The position numbers and the translations under genes are program-made. From the NCBI RefSeq assembly GCF_002575655.3, contig NC_053039.3, forward strand, positions 224,335,622 to 224,399,621: a DNA stretch of 64,000 nucleotides, written 5' to 3'. The notes under the pieces were generated by a model. The model saw only the letters and a list, made by a program, of their open reading frames with translations, made no database searches and was not told where the DNA came from. The stretch comes from Aegilops tauschii subsp. strangulata. Its lineage: Eukaryota; Streptophyta; Magnoliopsida; Poales; Poaceae. Shown one piece after another: positions 34,993 through 46,639 of the stretch (within the stretch, counting starts at the first letter, position 1; the number at the start of each line of letters is the position of its first letter).

Positions 34993-37235
34993 GAGTTATT
35001 CAAGGCCAGTATGCTAATTCAATGAGGAACATTTTCAGGCATTAGGGGGAGATTTCAAGTACCATAAAGAATGCCAGGAAATTAGTGGAATGTTCAACAC
35101 ATTTCTGTCTCAAATCCACATACTCAAAGATCCGAACCATGCGTTCAGAAGATTTGCAACACATTGCAAATAACTTGCCAGATTCATTTACTGACTATAA
35201 AGGTGTCATACAATCCTACAATCCTGAAAAATATGTTGGAAAGAGTGGAGGTACCAACTAAAACCACTCAACTCCCCGTTCAAAGCAACAGGGGGAGAAG
35301 TACGACAATAGTACATCAGGATTCAGCTTCTCGCGAGCAAGGATATCAAGGCCTGTGAATCAGTAAATGCAAGTCAACTTCACGTTGACAGACACCTGAT
35401 GGGTAGTATACACCCAGTGGACGGGAAACCTCCACCAACCCAGATCATAGTGCACAAAATGACTGGGACATCGGAATACCCGACTCAATCGCATTGGGAA
35501 ATCGCGAGTAGTCACTATGGGTAACGATATTTCCATCAACTATATATTGATATATAGATTCTGGAGAAGCATATAACCGAAGTCTACAATTGTCGACATA
35601 CATTTCTCAACTAGATTGAAAAAACCTTTCAAGTGATTCAGATCCAAAGACCATGGCCATGGCAAAGTGTGAACAACACTCGGACTGAACTCAAGCAAAG
35701 GGTATAATCTAGGTAGAAATGATCTTGCTCAATAATGGGAAGATATTCATAAGCAATACCTACACCAGTTTTCTTCTAGAAACAGAATTGAGAATAACGA
35801 GGTGGTGAAACAAAGAGCAAGTATTGTAGCACAAGGGTTCACGCAGATACCCAACTATTCTCCAGAGGTGGAATCTCATTCCAATACCTTATATCATTGG
35901 CAGTTCAAAATCATCTATCTCTGCAGTTGATAGATGTAGTGATTACATATCCATGCGGATCACTAGATTCAGAGATATATGATTGATTTCCGATGGAATC
36001 TTAATTCTGAATCGAAATACAAAATGCAACATACATTGTGTAAAACTAGTAAGTCACCATACGACTTATTGTGGTCGGTACATATGGTACAATCGACGTA
36101 GTGAGTTCCTTATACAAAAGGATTACTCCTGCAAAGATGATTATCCATGTTTGTATGTCTGCAATGACGACACATGTAATCATCTAATGACGGAGTTTAA
36201 ATGAAGGATTTGGGTAAACCAAAACACCGCTCGTTACTGCAACTTGAGCACCTTCATTCATGCATTATGGTATACTATGTTGTCTATATCCAAAATATAT
36301 TGGAGATTGTGGACAAATCTTATCCATCCATAACTCTCATGGTAGTTCATTCTCTAAACGTAGAGAAAGATCTATTTAGACCAAGAGATGGCGGAAATGA
36401 GATATTGGGACTCAACGTTCCATAATGCCATTGGATCCACCAAACACAATTGGTTGGTACTCAAGAATATCTTTCGATATCTCCAAGGCATCAAACATCT
36501 TGTCCTGGTTTTTCAGTTTCACAGAAAGTGTGAACACCGATATCATTGGATACATCGATCAGATCCCCACTATGTCAGATCGTAGACAAGTTTAGTGTTC
36601 CTACTAGGTGTGGTAGCCCCCTCATGAAGAGTCTTCTAAACAGACCTCATGGCTACATTCACCAACCATTATCTCAACGATAATGTTTCTTGTGTTGCCC
36701 GGATGCAAACAGGTTACATAATAAGCAATATCACTATATTACATATCTTGCAAGTCAAATCATGCGACTGATTTGTTCAGCGGATCTCTACCAACTTCTA
36801 TGTTTTGGTATGTGACGGCTTCGAATTTTGCAAGAATCAGGGGGGGTATCTTCCTGAATTGTTCCTGTTCAATGCATCATATTATACTCTTTTTCCCTTC
36901 ATGAGTTTACTTTACAGGTTCTCATAAAGGTTTTTAATGAGGTAATATCAACATGAGATCATATGTCATACTTTCTGTTTTCCCCACCGGGGTTTTTGGG
37001 AAAGTATATATGACATATTTATTGTCCTCTAAACTCTATGAGTTTTCTCGTATTGAGTTAAAAGAGACAATGACCATTATATGTTGTGCCATTTTTTCCT
37101 TATTTTTCCCACTGGGTTTGAAGGAGTTTTAGCAACATATCAAACACGTATCTCCTCATATTTTTCCCACAGGATTTTTGGAGGAGCTTTTTCAAGATGA
37201 TGATACTTACACTAACAAGCATGGATTAGGGGGAG
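34993..37235 (+). pseudogene. pol: Copia integrase/RT/RNase H remnant, right part
   Basis: Continuation of the pol interrupted at 26523. Recognisable bits are RASIVAQGFTQIPN-like sequence at about 35815 (start of Copia RT), DVVITYPYGSLDSEIYD (about 35935), SEFLIQKDYSCKDDYPC (about 36100), EFKMKDLGKPK (about 36195) and TKHNWLVLKNIFRYLQGIKH (about 36436, before RNase H). The segment holding the catalytic YVDD is not intact. Stops in every frame. It ends at the polypurine tract before 37236. Confidence 0.7.
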
Positions 37236-38804
37236 TGTTAGGATTTAATTAATCCTATTAATCCATGCTTTTCCTAATGGCCAGTACTAGGCGCCGGTCG
37301 ACCGGCCCAAATTTGGGCCGGTCGCCGCGCAGCCGCCCGATGCACGCGTCTTGGACCACAGAATTGCCTCGCGCAAGTTTCTTCTCTTCTCGCGAGTGAC
37401 GCCAGTCGCGCATGTCCCCTGCTTGCTAGTAGTTCCCCCCGCGGCCTCCCGCCTCTGGCTCCATGGCGCCGGTCGTCGGCTCGCAGTCACCGCTCGTCGG
37501 CGCAGCTCGCCGGACCCCCTTGCCGGCTCGATGGTCGCATCGCTCATGCCCCGCGTGTGTCTGCCCCCATGTAGCAAAACACGCAGTCGGTTCCAGCAAA
37601 AAAGCCTGCAGGTTGAAACATCCTCGATAGTTCGTTGCTCCAACCGTAGCCGTCACCATGGCCAATCCCAGCAAAATTGGGTGCCGATTCCAGCAAAATT
37701 GTGTGCCGGTTCTAGCTTTGCCAATTTCGTTGCTCCCCTGGCACATCTTGTGCGAGGGAAGGAAAGCGGCCGCCATGGCCGTGCTATTGAAGAAGCCAGT
37801 TCCAGCAGAATAATTTGCTGCTCCCAGCAAAATACTTCGTTGGTTCCAGCAAAAAGATGAATCCAACAGAAAAACAAAAAGAAAGGCTGGTAACAAAAAT
37901 CAAATACGGTAGCAGCGAAAACAAAGGGCGGTGGTAGCAAAAATTTGAAACTCGTTTTAGCAAAATCAAAGACGGGCAGTAGCAAAAATCAGAAGGATGG
38001 TTGTAGCAAAATCATATATGGTAGCAGCAAAAATTGGAGCTGGTTCCGGCCAAAAACACCCCCAATTACAAATCCTTGCAAAAAAATTCACTAATTCCAG
38101 CAAAACAAAATCCTAGTTGTAGCAAAAATTGACGCTGATAGTAGCTCTCGCCGAATCCGGTTGAAGCACCGCTCTTCGCCGGTGGTAGCACTCCGCCTCG
38201 CCGGTTCCAGCATGCCCCCGCACCTCGGCACGCCGGTCCTAGCTCTAGGCACAGCGCGGTTGTGGCACTCCGGCACCTCCGTTGTCGCCCCGCATCACAC
38301 CTCGCCCTCGTGTCTCCCTTGGCTCCGGCCAGCTTTCGTCGGGACCCCCGGCAGCCGCAGCACCAGATTCGACAGCAAAACCACCGCCCAAAAAACACAG
38401 CACCTCCCTCCCCCCGGAGTCCTCGCAGCAGCACCTGCCTCCTCTCGATTTACAACATCGATTGGTGGCCATTGTGCGCAGCGATGGCTGTGATTTGTGA
38501 GGAAGATAGGGAAAGTTGCGGCGTCTTGGTCAAATCGATAAGAGAAAGGGGAACGGCGACACGTGATGAGGTATGTGGCGAGAGAAGAGCACCCGTGGGC
38601 CCAGTACATGTGCGCGAGCGACCGGCGGAACAGGTAGCCGGTCGACCGGCTGCAAACGTTTTCCTTTCTTAATTGAGGCGGTTGTCTCATGTCCCTTCGG
38701 ACGCACCCCTTCGGAGGCTATATATATGTGTAATCCCATCATCAATAAAGACAACTGTTCATTTTACATCCTTGTCGATTGTCTCTCGTTCTCTACTCAA
38801 AACA
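37236..38804 (+). repeat. 3' LTR of the Copia element, interrupted by a Mutator-like insertion
   Basis: LTR parts 37236-37278 and about 38665-38804 together match the 5' LTR plus the 45-bp segment the 5' LTR has lost, including TATATATATG and CAATAAAG. The insertion accounts for the extra 1.39 kb. Confidence 0.85.
37279..38664. mobile_element. Mutator-like non-autonomous element with AGCAAAA repeats
   Basis: Flanked by a 9-bp target duplication with one mismatch, TTTCCTAAT (37270-37278) and TTTCTTAAT (38665-38673), which fits Mutator. Both ends carry GCCGGTCGACCGGC about 15-20 bp inside. The interior has about 15 irregularly spaced copies of (T/G)(T/C)AGCAAAA(T) between 37580 and 38130. No transposase; ORFs on both strands lack known domains. 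Confidence 0.65.
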
Positions 38805-39265
38805 GTTGACATCACCCTTGAGGTGAATACGTTGGGAGGCGAAGCTATAAGCCCCTATCTTTCTATGTGTCCGGTTGAAACGTTTTGCTCATGTGTATGC
38901 GGTGAGTGTTAGAAATTATAGAAGCCTATATGATGGTTGAGTATGTGGACTTGCCTAAAGGCTCTGAGTACGTGACCCTTCCTGAAAAGATGATGAATTG
39001 TAATTGCAAAGTTGACTGAGAACATAGTTTGTTGATTTCTAATAAAGTTCAAGCTTTATACTTCGATGGTGTGATGAATTGTTACTTATTCATGAAAAGT
39101 TTATGATAAAAGTTTTATGTTAAAGTTTGTTGCTGTTATAATAATCTACATGATGCTTCTATGTCCGTATTTGTTTTTATCGAGACCTCTCTCTCTAAGC
39201 ATGTGGACATGTTTTTTTATTTCGGTTTCCGCTTGAGGACAAGCGAGGTCTAAGCTTGGGGGAGT
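38805..39265 (+). other. Gypsy A 3' internal region and polypurine tract
   Basis: Resumes Gypsy A after the GTTGA duplication. No ORF. Ends with TAAGCTTGGGGGAGT (39251-39265), the polypurine tract next to the 3' LTR. Confidence 0.75.
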
Positions 39266-39602
39266 TGATACGTCCATTTTGCATCATGTTTACCTACTGT
39301 TATTTATGATGTTTTTATGCATAATAATGCTTTTTGAAGTAATTCTAATGTCTTTTCTCTCATAATATGCCAGGTACACATAAAGAAGGAGAATTCCGCC
39401 ACCTATTATGCACAACTCCAAACAAGCTGAAACTTCACGAGGATTTTTTATTAAATAAATAAGAAATACTGGAGCAAATAACCACCGAAGAGGGGTCACC
39501 TGGTGAGCACAAGACACCAGGGCGCGCTTGGGGGCCAGGCACGCCCTGGTGGGTTGTGCTCAGCCCGGCCCACCTCCGGTGCCCATCTTGTGGTATACAA
39601 GT
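39266..39602 (+). repeat. Gypsy A 3' LTR, first part
   Basis: Begins TGATACGTCCATTTTGCATC. Contains a GC-rich dyad (CACCTGGTGAGCACAAGACA ... GGTGGGTTGTGCTCAG, 39497-39562) and a TATA-like GGTATACAA (39592-39600), where the LTR is broken. From memory of this family the sequence expected next is found at about 49648 (CATTTTGACCTAG), so the LTR continues there. Confidence 0.75.
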
Positions 39603-40769
39603 GGACCCGTTGCACCAAATGGCGCAGAGGCACACTAAACCCATGTTCGCGATGAAACAAAATATCCATGGTTTAAGGGTTTAGGATTTAGAGATGTATA
39701 TACACATTTTAATTTAATAACACAAAGCCGCACTTAAAAGAAAATATATGTTTTAGTTAGTTTAGCTGTAGGAAAGTACATATGATAAAAAAATGGTGTC
39801 TTGTTGTGCACAATGAGAGATATATATACACATTCTAATTTGGTTGGTTGAAGAATACCACAGCATAATCCTTGGGCACCAAGACGTCACGAGGGAAGAA
39901 ACCCTGAATGCCACACGAACGTGTCTTGGATACAAGCCATAGCCACGAAGGGGCCTAATGGGCAGAAGCAAAAACACGAATGGGCCAGATCCCTAAACGC
40001 CGTGAAAAAAGGAAGACCACCAGAGTCTAAATTAGGAAAAAAACTAACAAATAGGGGCAGAGGTGACTAAAAAAGGCAACCAAAAATATCTATCTCAAGA
40101 AGAAATTGTGTGTAGGCTATGGAGCAGCATATCACGCATAGAAAGACGAACCATAGTCAAGCAACACATGCACAATAAGCTAGAGTTCACTTCATAATAT
40201 ACGGGAGTTTTTGTTTTTGCTTTGCTTTGAGATAGCTACCTGAGCAGCCAAAGACTCTAGTTTTAGAGCATGCTTAATAAGGAGCATTCAGTTCACTGGT
40301 TACATAATTCCTGGTCGTGGCTTTGTTCATGCAAGTAGCAGACGCATTAAGAGACTCTCTTGAAGCTGGTCAAAGAGCATTGTAGCGGAGCGTTGTTGAT
40401 GGTGAGCCTAGTTGCATGAATGACCGTTTTCCTCTTGAGATGTCAATCGAGGAGAAGCTAATATTATAGGATAGGTAACCTACAGTGAAACACAGGACAT
40501 AACACAAAGTTAAAGCATGCTTGTAGCAGATGAATTTAGGAACAACACATGAGAACATATCTGGGTTGTACCTATAGGTAATTAATCTCTGCATAGCTGG
40601 CGCAGAGTAGTCACTGTCTTGATTTCTTTAATATCCCTTCCCCCTTTCCAGTAGTAGAGCTCCTTTTTTAGAAGTTATTCTGGTCAGAGATGAACAATCG
40701 CTATGTCTATTTAGGCTTAAAAACGCAGAGGTAGACACACAGTATAAGAATTGGCACCTTTTGTTTTTG
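39603..40769. other. Non-coding start of the 10-kb insert in the Gypsy A LTR
   Basis: AT-rich, with no terminal repeat, transposon motif or supported ORF. Probably downstream flank of the pseudogene on the minus strand (40780-42610). TACACATTTTAATTT / TACACATTCTAATTT recurs at about 39700 and 39828. Confidence 0.4.
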
Positions 40770-40779
40770 GTCTTGGTCA

Positions 40780-42610
40780 TCTAACACTGGTCAGCCTTAT
40801 CATTCTTTCCTTCAACAGTTGCTGAAATAGCTTCAGCCTTATCATCAGACTACTCCTGGTGCACCTAGAAAACCAAGTAATTTGTTAACAGAGCAAGATG
40901 AGATATTAATATCCAAAGGATTGGCTCGAGCGTTTTAGCTCACTCAATCAGCTAGACAGCTTCGAATAGAATTTCTTTATGTCCATCTATATATTTGTAT
41001 CTCCGTAAAACATGCCACACTAAGTTTTCTTCCTCATGTGAGATAAGCATTTGATTGTACAATTGTGCAATCGAGAACGGCATGAGAGAAAGCTATATCA
41101 ACACAGCAGCTCTATGTTTTCTTCCTTATGTGAGATAAGCATTTAACTGTACAATTGCGCAATTGAGCAAGGCATGAGAGAAAGCTATATTAACACAGTA
41201 GCTATCTTTTGGTGTACAATTGAGTTGCTTTCATATGAGATCTAAAATATGTGCATTCACATGTGTTTATATGAGTTGTAGAAAGAAACTTTACCTAAGA
41301 AGAAGGACCCAATAATCATATTTTCACAAAAGCACAATTAGGGATTACAGAGGATTTTACCCTTGAAGCGGACATGTTCTTTGGTTCGCTCTTTGCTTCT
41401 CAGGGATTACACTGAGCATCTCCTTAGCTTCCTGTTGCTCGACTTGCAGGGCATCACTGGTGTACTTTCCCGACCGCTCCTTCTTCTCTAGCACGATTCA
41501 CTTCAATCTACTTCTCATCAGTGAGCAGCACATGTGAGACAAACTCTCTCATCATTTTCAGTGATTGTTCCAATAGAATCCTGCGTGCACAATTATACAA
41601 AAGAGACAATGTCGCCACAATATTACATGGCAAAGGGGATTGAACCTAATAATAACTGATGACCCACCAACTTGCAACCTTCAAAATCCAGCTTCAGCTG
41701 CAGCCTCTGTACACTTTGCTTGAAGTTATCTTGCATACTCACTTCCTGAAACAAGCCTAAAATGGTCACCAGAAGATAATAATTGTGAGCATTTGTATCT
41801 TTTTCTGTCGCAAGCTTGGCAGTGTTTTTTCTAAGCTTGCTACATGCCCAAGAACATAGAACAACACGTACTTCCAGAATTCAGATTGAATTTGTGTATC
41901 CTGATAGTCTTTTAGATCTCTGAAAAACCGTGGAACAGTAAACAGTCAAGATCAAGTAACTGACTTCTCCTAATTCCATAGCGAGGTGATCCAATTCGCT
42001 TGGACAGTCAGACAACAAATTCTGTATAACAGTAAAGATCTTAGGGCCTTTAGGTGTTTGTTCTGTTGATCTATAGATGCAATGAGGTTCCTCAGGAGAA
42101 CATCCAACTTTGAAGCACGGTCAGTTCTAAAAATTAGATTCACCACCGGCCTAGTTGCAACACCAAGCTTTATCTCCTCTTGCTATTTCTGAATGCAGTG
42201 TTGTATTACTACGACTACAGTTTAGATTGGCTGAAACAAAGAAAAGCTAAGAACCAGACTAAAATATAAAATTATCATGTGTTTTTTTAGGCAAAGACAA
42301 ACATGAACATCAGATACCAATCTTAACTCATCTTTTTCTGTATGGAATCAAAAACTGAACCAGGCTGAATGACAAGTAGTTTCATTTACATTTACAAATC
42401 AGTAAACAAAAGAAAAGAAAAACATAGCCATAAGAAAGAAGAAAATACAAAATGTGTATGTGTTTCATTTACGTTTACAAATAAAAAAAATGACAGCAGA
42501 AGAAGCAACAAAATTTAGACATGGCAGAGGTGCAAATTTAGTGAGCATTGGCAACTAACCAGGTAATGGAGGGAACATGCTTCCTCTTCTCCATTGAATC
42601 CATCACCGTA
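40780..42610 (-). pseudogene. Decayed multi-exon gene of unknown family
   Basis: Read on the minus strand, short coding-like blocks are separated by intron-like AT-rich sequence with plausible splice sites. They are: MDSMEKRKHVPSIT (about 42610-42560); a block with KLGVATRPVVNLIFRTDR and LDVLLRNLIASIDQQ (about 42180-42060); NLLSDCPSELDHLAMELGEV (about 42020-41960); DLKDYQDTQIQSEFW (about 41915-41865); EVSMQDNFKQSVQRLQLKLD (about 41746-41670); ILLEQSLKMMREFVSHVLL (about 41580-41520); SDALQVEQQEAKEMLS (about 41460-41400); and a possible last exon with DDKAEAISATVEGKNDKAD (about 40850-40780). The later blocks look like coiled coil. Stops and frame changes (for example after LLTDEK) make it a pseudogene. 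I do not recognise the family. It does not resemble any retroelement or transposase protein, so it may be a host gene fragment moved here. Confidence 0.5.
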
Positions 42611-43910
42611 CGGCTAGGTGAGGAGCCACCGCTTGCATCTTCCGCCTTCGTTGGGCGAGAGGAGAGGAAACGCACATCAATTTCGTCTGTCTTGTTCACC
42701 GAGCGATGCCGGGCGAGGGGGTGAATGGATCCGTCCTTCCCTAATGAGAGCAGGGCTGCAAGGAAGGGAGGACGAACTCAGGAGGTGCTCCGGGCACCGC
42801 GAAGCTGGTCGGCTGTGCGGACATAAACGGCGGCGACTGCGCACCCGATCCAGAGTCACAGAAAGGAAGGAGAAGAGGAGGCGGGCGGCGCGAGAGGAGC
42901 GAGGTCGAGGGAGAAGAGGAGGCGGCTGGGAGAGGACGACGCTGCACCGTCGTACGTCTAGGGTTCTGGGCGGTTTAAAGTGGACGACGCTGATGTGCGG
43001 GACCAGAAGGGAACAAGGGCCACCAGCCAGAGGGCAAAACATGGAGCGATGGTCACGGACGGCTCACAAAAAAAGACGAGACGTGACGCGGCATGGTCGC
43101 ATGGAGTAGGCCACAACCCATGATGCAGGATTCAGCTCCGGTTCTCTCTCCAAAAGCCGGATGGGACGCAACAGCAGGAAGAACTCACACGAACCAATTC
43201 ATAGCCAGTCACCGATGGGTGGGTCTAGAAAACAAATAGACCCACTTGCAGCGGCAGCACCCAACGAGCCAGAGGAGGAAATAGCAACAGGAGCATAAAA
43301 CATCTCCCTCCCGCGAATCGCGCCTGACGAGCTAAAAGCTTGCACATCGTGCACGCAAAGAAAAACAAAAGAAGAGACCGACGAATGGGGCCATGCACGG
43401 GTCTGAGCCATATGAAGCGCTGGGTGTGCACCCGGCGAGTACGCATGAGTTGACCTGTCCTGCACGCGATGACCCCACACGCGAGCGCAACAGACGACGC
43501 GACGACCCAGCACGCGACGGGCCTATCCTGAGTGCAACCCATGACACGCTCAACCAGTGCAGCCGACAAGCGGGGCCAGGAATAGCAGCAGCCCACCCGT
43601 CATTGCGCCAGCACAAACGCGGGTGCACATGCGTCGGTCCATCGCTTCTGCACCTGACGCAGGAAGCAGTAACTCCCCCACGACGCACGGCGCGGGCAGC
43701 GCGTGAGGAACGACCGGACAAAAGCGTTTGACCCAAGAAAACTCTAACCCACACGACGGGACATGCAGTTAGAGCAGCGGAGTGGGACCAGGGGAAGGAG
43801 CGGCCCACCCGTCTTCGGTACGGCGCAGGCGCGTGCGTAGAAAACGGGTGCATATGGGCTGGCCAACTCCTCTGTGGCGCCCCACGACGCACGATCCGGT
43901 CAGCGTGCGA
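42611..43910 (-). other. GC-rich upstream region of the pseudogene
   Basis: GC-rich and CT-rich on the minus strand (CTCCTCTTCTCC words), including CAGAACCCTAG, like a plant 5' UTR and promoter. Several open frames on both strands have no recognisable features and are attributed to base composition. Broken at 43911 by the Mutator element's target site. Confidence 0.4.
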
Positions 43911-43919
43911 CACAACAAG

Positions 43920-44219
43920 GGCAAATTTGACAATTTTAACCTATAATCGAAGGCGAATCACAGAATGAACTGGTTGCGAAACTATTTCACACCCCTGACC
44001 CTTTTGTGTAGCGCCCGCCACGCCGGCGCCACACCCTACGGTGCAGCGCCTAGCTCCGGGGCGTTGCACCACTGTCCACCGTGGCAGCCCACGGACCCGC
44101 ACCCAGCCGTGCAACGCCTCCGAGCTAGGCGCTGCACCTGTAATGTGCAGCGCCTAGCCGCTAGGCGTTGCACGTGTAATGTGCAGCGCCTAGCGGCTAG
44201 GCGCTGCACTGTGACTTAT
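43920..44219 (+). repeat. Left terminal inverted repeat with four palindromes
   Basis: Holds four about 29-bp imperfect palindromes of the form GTGCAGCGCCTAGC...GCTAGGCGCTGCAC at about 44041-44069, 44109-44137, 44145-44173 and 44181-44209. The last three are separated by GTGTAAT/CTGTAAT spacers. Confidence 0.9.
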
Positions 44220-44539
44220 ATGCAAACGCGCCAGCCCTCTCCTCCCCCACCCTCCCCATTGGCAGTTACAGAAAAAAGGGCGGCGGCCATCTGCACTCCC
44301 CTTCTCAATCCCCTCTCCCAAATCCTTCCGATCTGACGATTTGGTCCGTGCATTTGTTCACCAATCCATCATAGAAGGTACTCTCCTCCGATCCCCTTCT
44401 TTCTATCCATAGAAAATATTATATTTTGAAGATTTGGGGAACCCTTGTTTGAATCTTGCATGTATTAGATTAGGGCAACTTTTGTTTGAATCTTGCGTAT
44501 ATTAGATTTGGGGAACCCTTGTTAGATTAGAATGTGGTT

Positions 44540-44700
44540 TGGATAGATAGGTTGACATGTTATTTATATAGTTTGGATACATAGATTGACATGTTTTTTG
44601 TATGGAGAAGTAGATTGACATGTTTTTTGTATGGAGAAGTAGATTGACATGTTATAGTTTGGATACATAGATTGACATGTTATTTGTATGAAGTAGGCCC
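44540..44700 (+). repeat. Minisatellite in the PMD gene leader
   Basis: GATTGACATGTT occurs four to five times with TTTTGTATGGAGAAGTA or TTTGGATACATA between copies, a short imperfect tandem array of about 30-bp units. Confidence 0.7.
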
Positions 44701-44813
44701 AAGTAGGGGGAAGCACCATATGCTTTGGATCTTGCATGTAGTAGGCCTACTTTAGTTTTTTTGAATTGAAAAGATAATCGTGTTGACAAGAATGCTTTGT
44801 TGAAATTGTTAGG

Positions 44814-46627
44814 ATGGTTTGGCTTCTCGATGATCACTGGGACCATCAACACCGGTCGTACGCTATGTCGGTGCAGCAGCGGGTAATACTGAAAGTGGCC
44901 GGTGTTATGAATTTCGTATGTTTGTTCAAACACAAATGCCCCATATGTAATGTTATGATTTGTTTGTTTGTAGGAGCTTGCACCTCTGAAGCTTCGGTCT
45001 CACGGGATCAGCCTTGGAGGGATGAGCTATGATGAGCGGTACACACCTTATGTTAGGGAGGCAGGACTTCTCCCTTTCATTGAGTTGGTCCGCCGGTCGA
45101 CGCCACCCAACAATGCTGCAGCACTCACCGCGCTTATTGATCATTGAAGGCCGGAGACACACACTTTCCATCTTCTGACCGGGGAGATGACCGTGACGCT
45201 GCAGGATATCGCTATGATCACAGGTCTTCCTATCGATGGCAATCCTTTATGTATGAACACCGATTCTGAAGGGTGGCGCGCGCAGATGCAAGCCCTTATC
45301 GGCATGGTTCCTCCGGAGCCTCGGGAGCCAGAAAGGGAAGATAAGAAGAAGGAAAGAGTCGCAACGGGCGCTACTTTCACGTGGATATCATCGCACTTCG
45401 CTCATTGCCCCGATGATGCTAATGAGGACATGGTGAAGACTTATGCTCGTGTCTACATGTGGTACGTGGTATCGAGGACAATGTTTGCTGATGGCACATG
45501 CAAGAATGCTCCATGGATGTGGCTGAAGGCGTTGACCGTCTTCGATAGCAAATGGAGTTGGGGTTCGGCGACACTAGCTTACTTGTATCGACAGGTATGA
45601 AGTTGTTTCCTTTTCACTTCATTGATACATTATCAATGCGCTTTTGCGGCAAATTTGACCATGTTCTTTTTTATGTGCAGTTGGACGATGCCAGTTGTAG
45701 GCACACTGGAGGTATTGGTGGTTGTCTGCTCGCACTTTCCATATGGAGCTGGGAGCGTTTGCCGGTTGGACGACCTAAGACCGTGAAGTACGAGGATTGG
45801 GACGATAAAGACGACCCACTACGGCTCCCCACTTGGGCTTACAAGTGGGATGTGTTAAATGAGATGACGGATGATCCTTCTGTAATGTACAAGTTGTACA
45901 AGAGCGAGCTGGACGCGATCACGCCTGAGCAGGTGAACCGACCTTGCATAGGTGATTATCATGCTTGTATCTTCACTCGATATCAATTTTGCATTCAATC
46001 CCATTTTGCAGGTGGAATGGGAGCCGTATGGAAAAGGAGAGAGTTTTGGTAACCCTATAGAGTTCAGGCTTAATCCGATGTGCATTAGGGATAGGGATCT
46101 CTGGCATATGCGGTGCCCACTGATATGCAACTGGGCGGTTGAGCTTCACCTGCCACATCGGGTGTTCCGCCAGTTTGGTTTGTTCCAGCCACACCCGCCG
46201 GAGTGGGAGGACACGGACAAGTTGCTACACGCGTAAGATATAATTAACCTTGAGCACTTAGCAGCTTCTCGACGGTTTCGATGATGCTAATATCTTGTTT
46301 CTAACTTGCAGGTTGGATAGGAAAAAGCAGCGGAAGATCAAGGATTGGGCCAGCCATCACAGGAAGTATGTCGTGCAGTTCGCTCTTAGTGTGGAGCAAG
46401 CAAGGGCTGGAAAACGAGCCCAGCTTCGTGAGCACTGCCCGATCGCGTTCAACAACTATCTCGCATGGTTTCTTGCAAGTACCCGCGTGGAGGTATGCCA
46501 GCCGGCGTATGCTGAGGAGATTCTGGAAGAACCCACCGTTTTTTATGAGGTAGCCCAGCACCAGTACAACGCATTAGTCAGGAAAGGCAACTCGGTGATC
46601 CCTTCAGCTCCAATGATGAACTTTGTG
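44814..46627 (+). pseudogene. Plant mobile domain (aminotransferase-like PMD) gene, one nonsense codon
   Basis: Five exons with GT-AG borders in consistent phase: 44814-44882, 44974-45594, 45681-45932, 46012-46232 and 46312-46627. The protein shows the PMD hallmarks: an early YTPYVREAGLLPFIELV, then GEMTVTLQDIAMITGLPIDG, ARVYMWYVVSRTMF, SWGSATLAYLYRQLDDA, GCLLALSIWSWERLPVGRP, and a tail with PHRVFRQFGLFQ. PMD proteins include Arabidopsis MAIN and MAIL1, which act in silencing and genome stability, and PMD genes are known to be carried by plant transposons. The frame is clean except for a TGA at 45145-45147 (after ALIDH). The last exon ends MMNFV at a possible donor (GTTAGC, 46628), beyond which lies transposase sequence on the other strand, so the C-terminus may be cut. 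An ATG downstream of the stop (45187) could still give about 550 residues. Confidence 0.85.
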
Positions 46628-46639
46628 GTTAGCCCTTTT

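Larger units (their letters stand above)
22528..38804 (+). mobile_element. Decayed Copia element with two nested insertions
   Basis: LTRs begin TGTTAGGATTTAATTAAT (22528 and 37236) and end CTCAAAACA (22661 and 38804); the TSD is GTTGA at 22523-22527 and 38805-38809. After the 5' LTR comes CGTTATCAGCACG, the primer-binding region I associate with the Hopscotch/Retrofit Copia group; before the 3' LTR is the polypurine tract ATTAGGGGGAG. Coding sequence is heavily decayed. A BARE-like element is inserted at 26524-34992 and a Mutator-like element at 37279-38664. Confidence 0.85.

Noticed and set aside
42618..43913. Open frames of 100-190 codons in the GC-rich block
   Set aside because: Arg/Pro/Ser-rich on both strands, no motif; explained by base composition upstream of the pseudogene.
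44041..44209. CRISPR-like repeat array
   Set aside because: The units are palindromes within transposon inverted repeats, with constant 7-8 bp spacers, in a plant genome.
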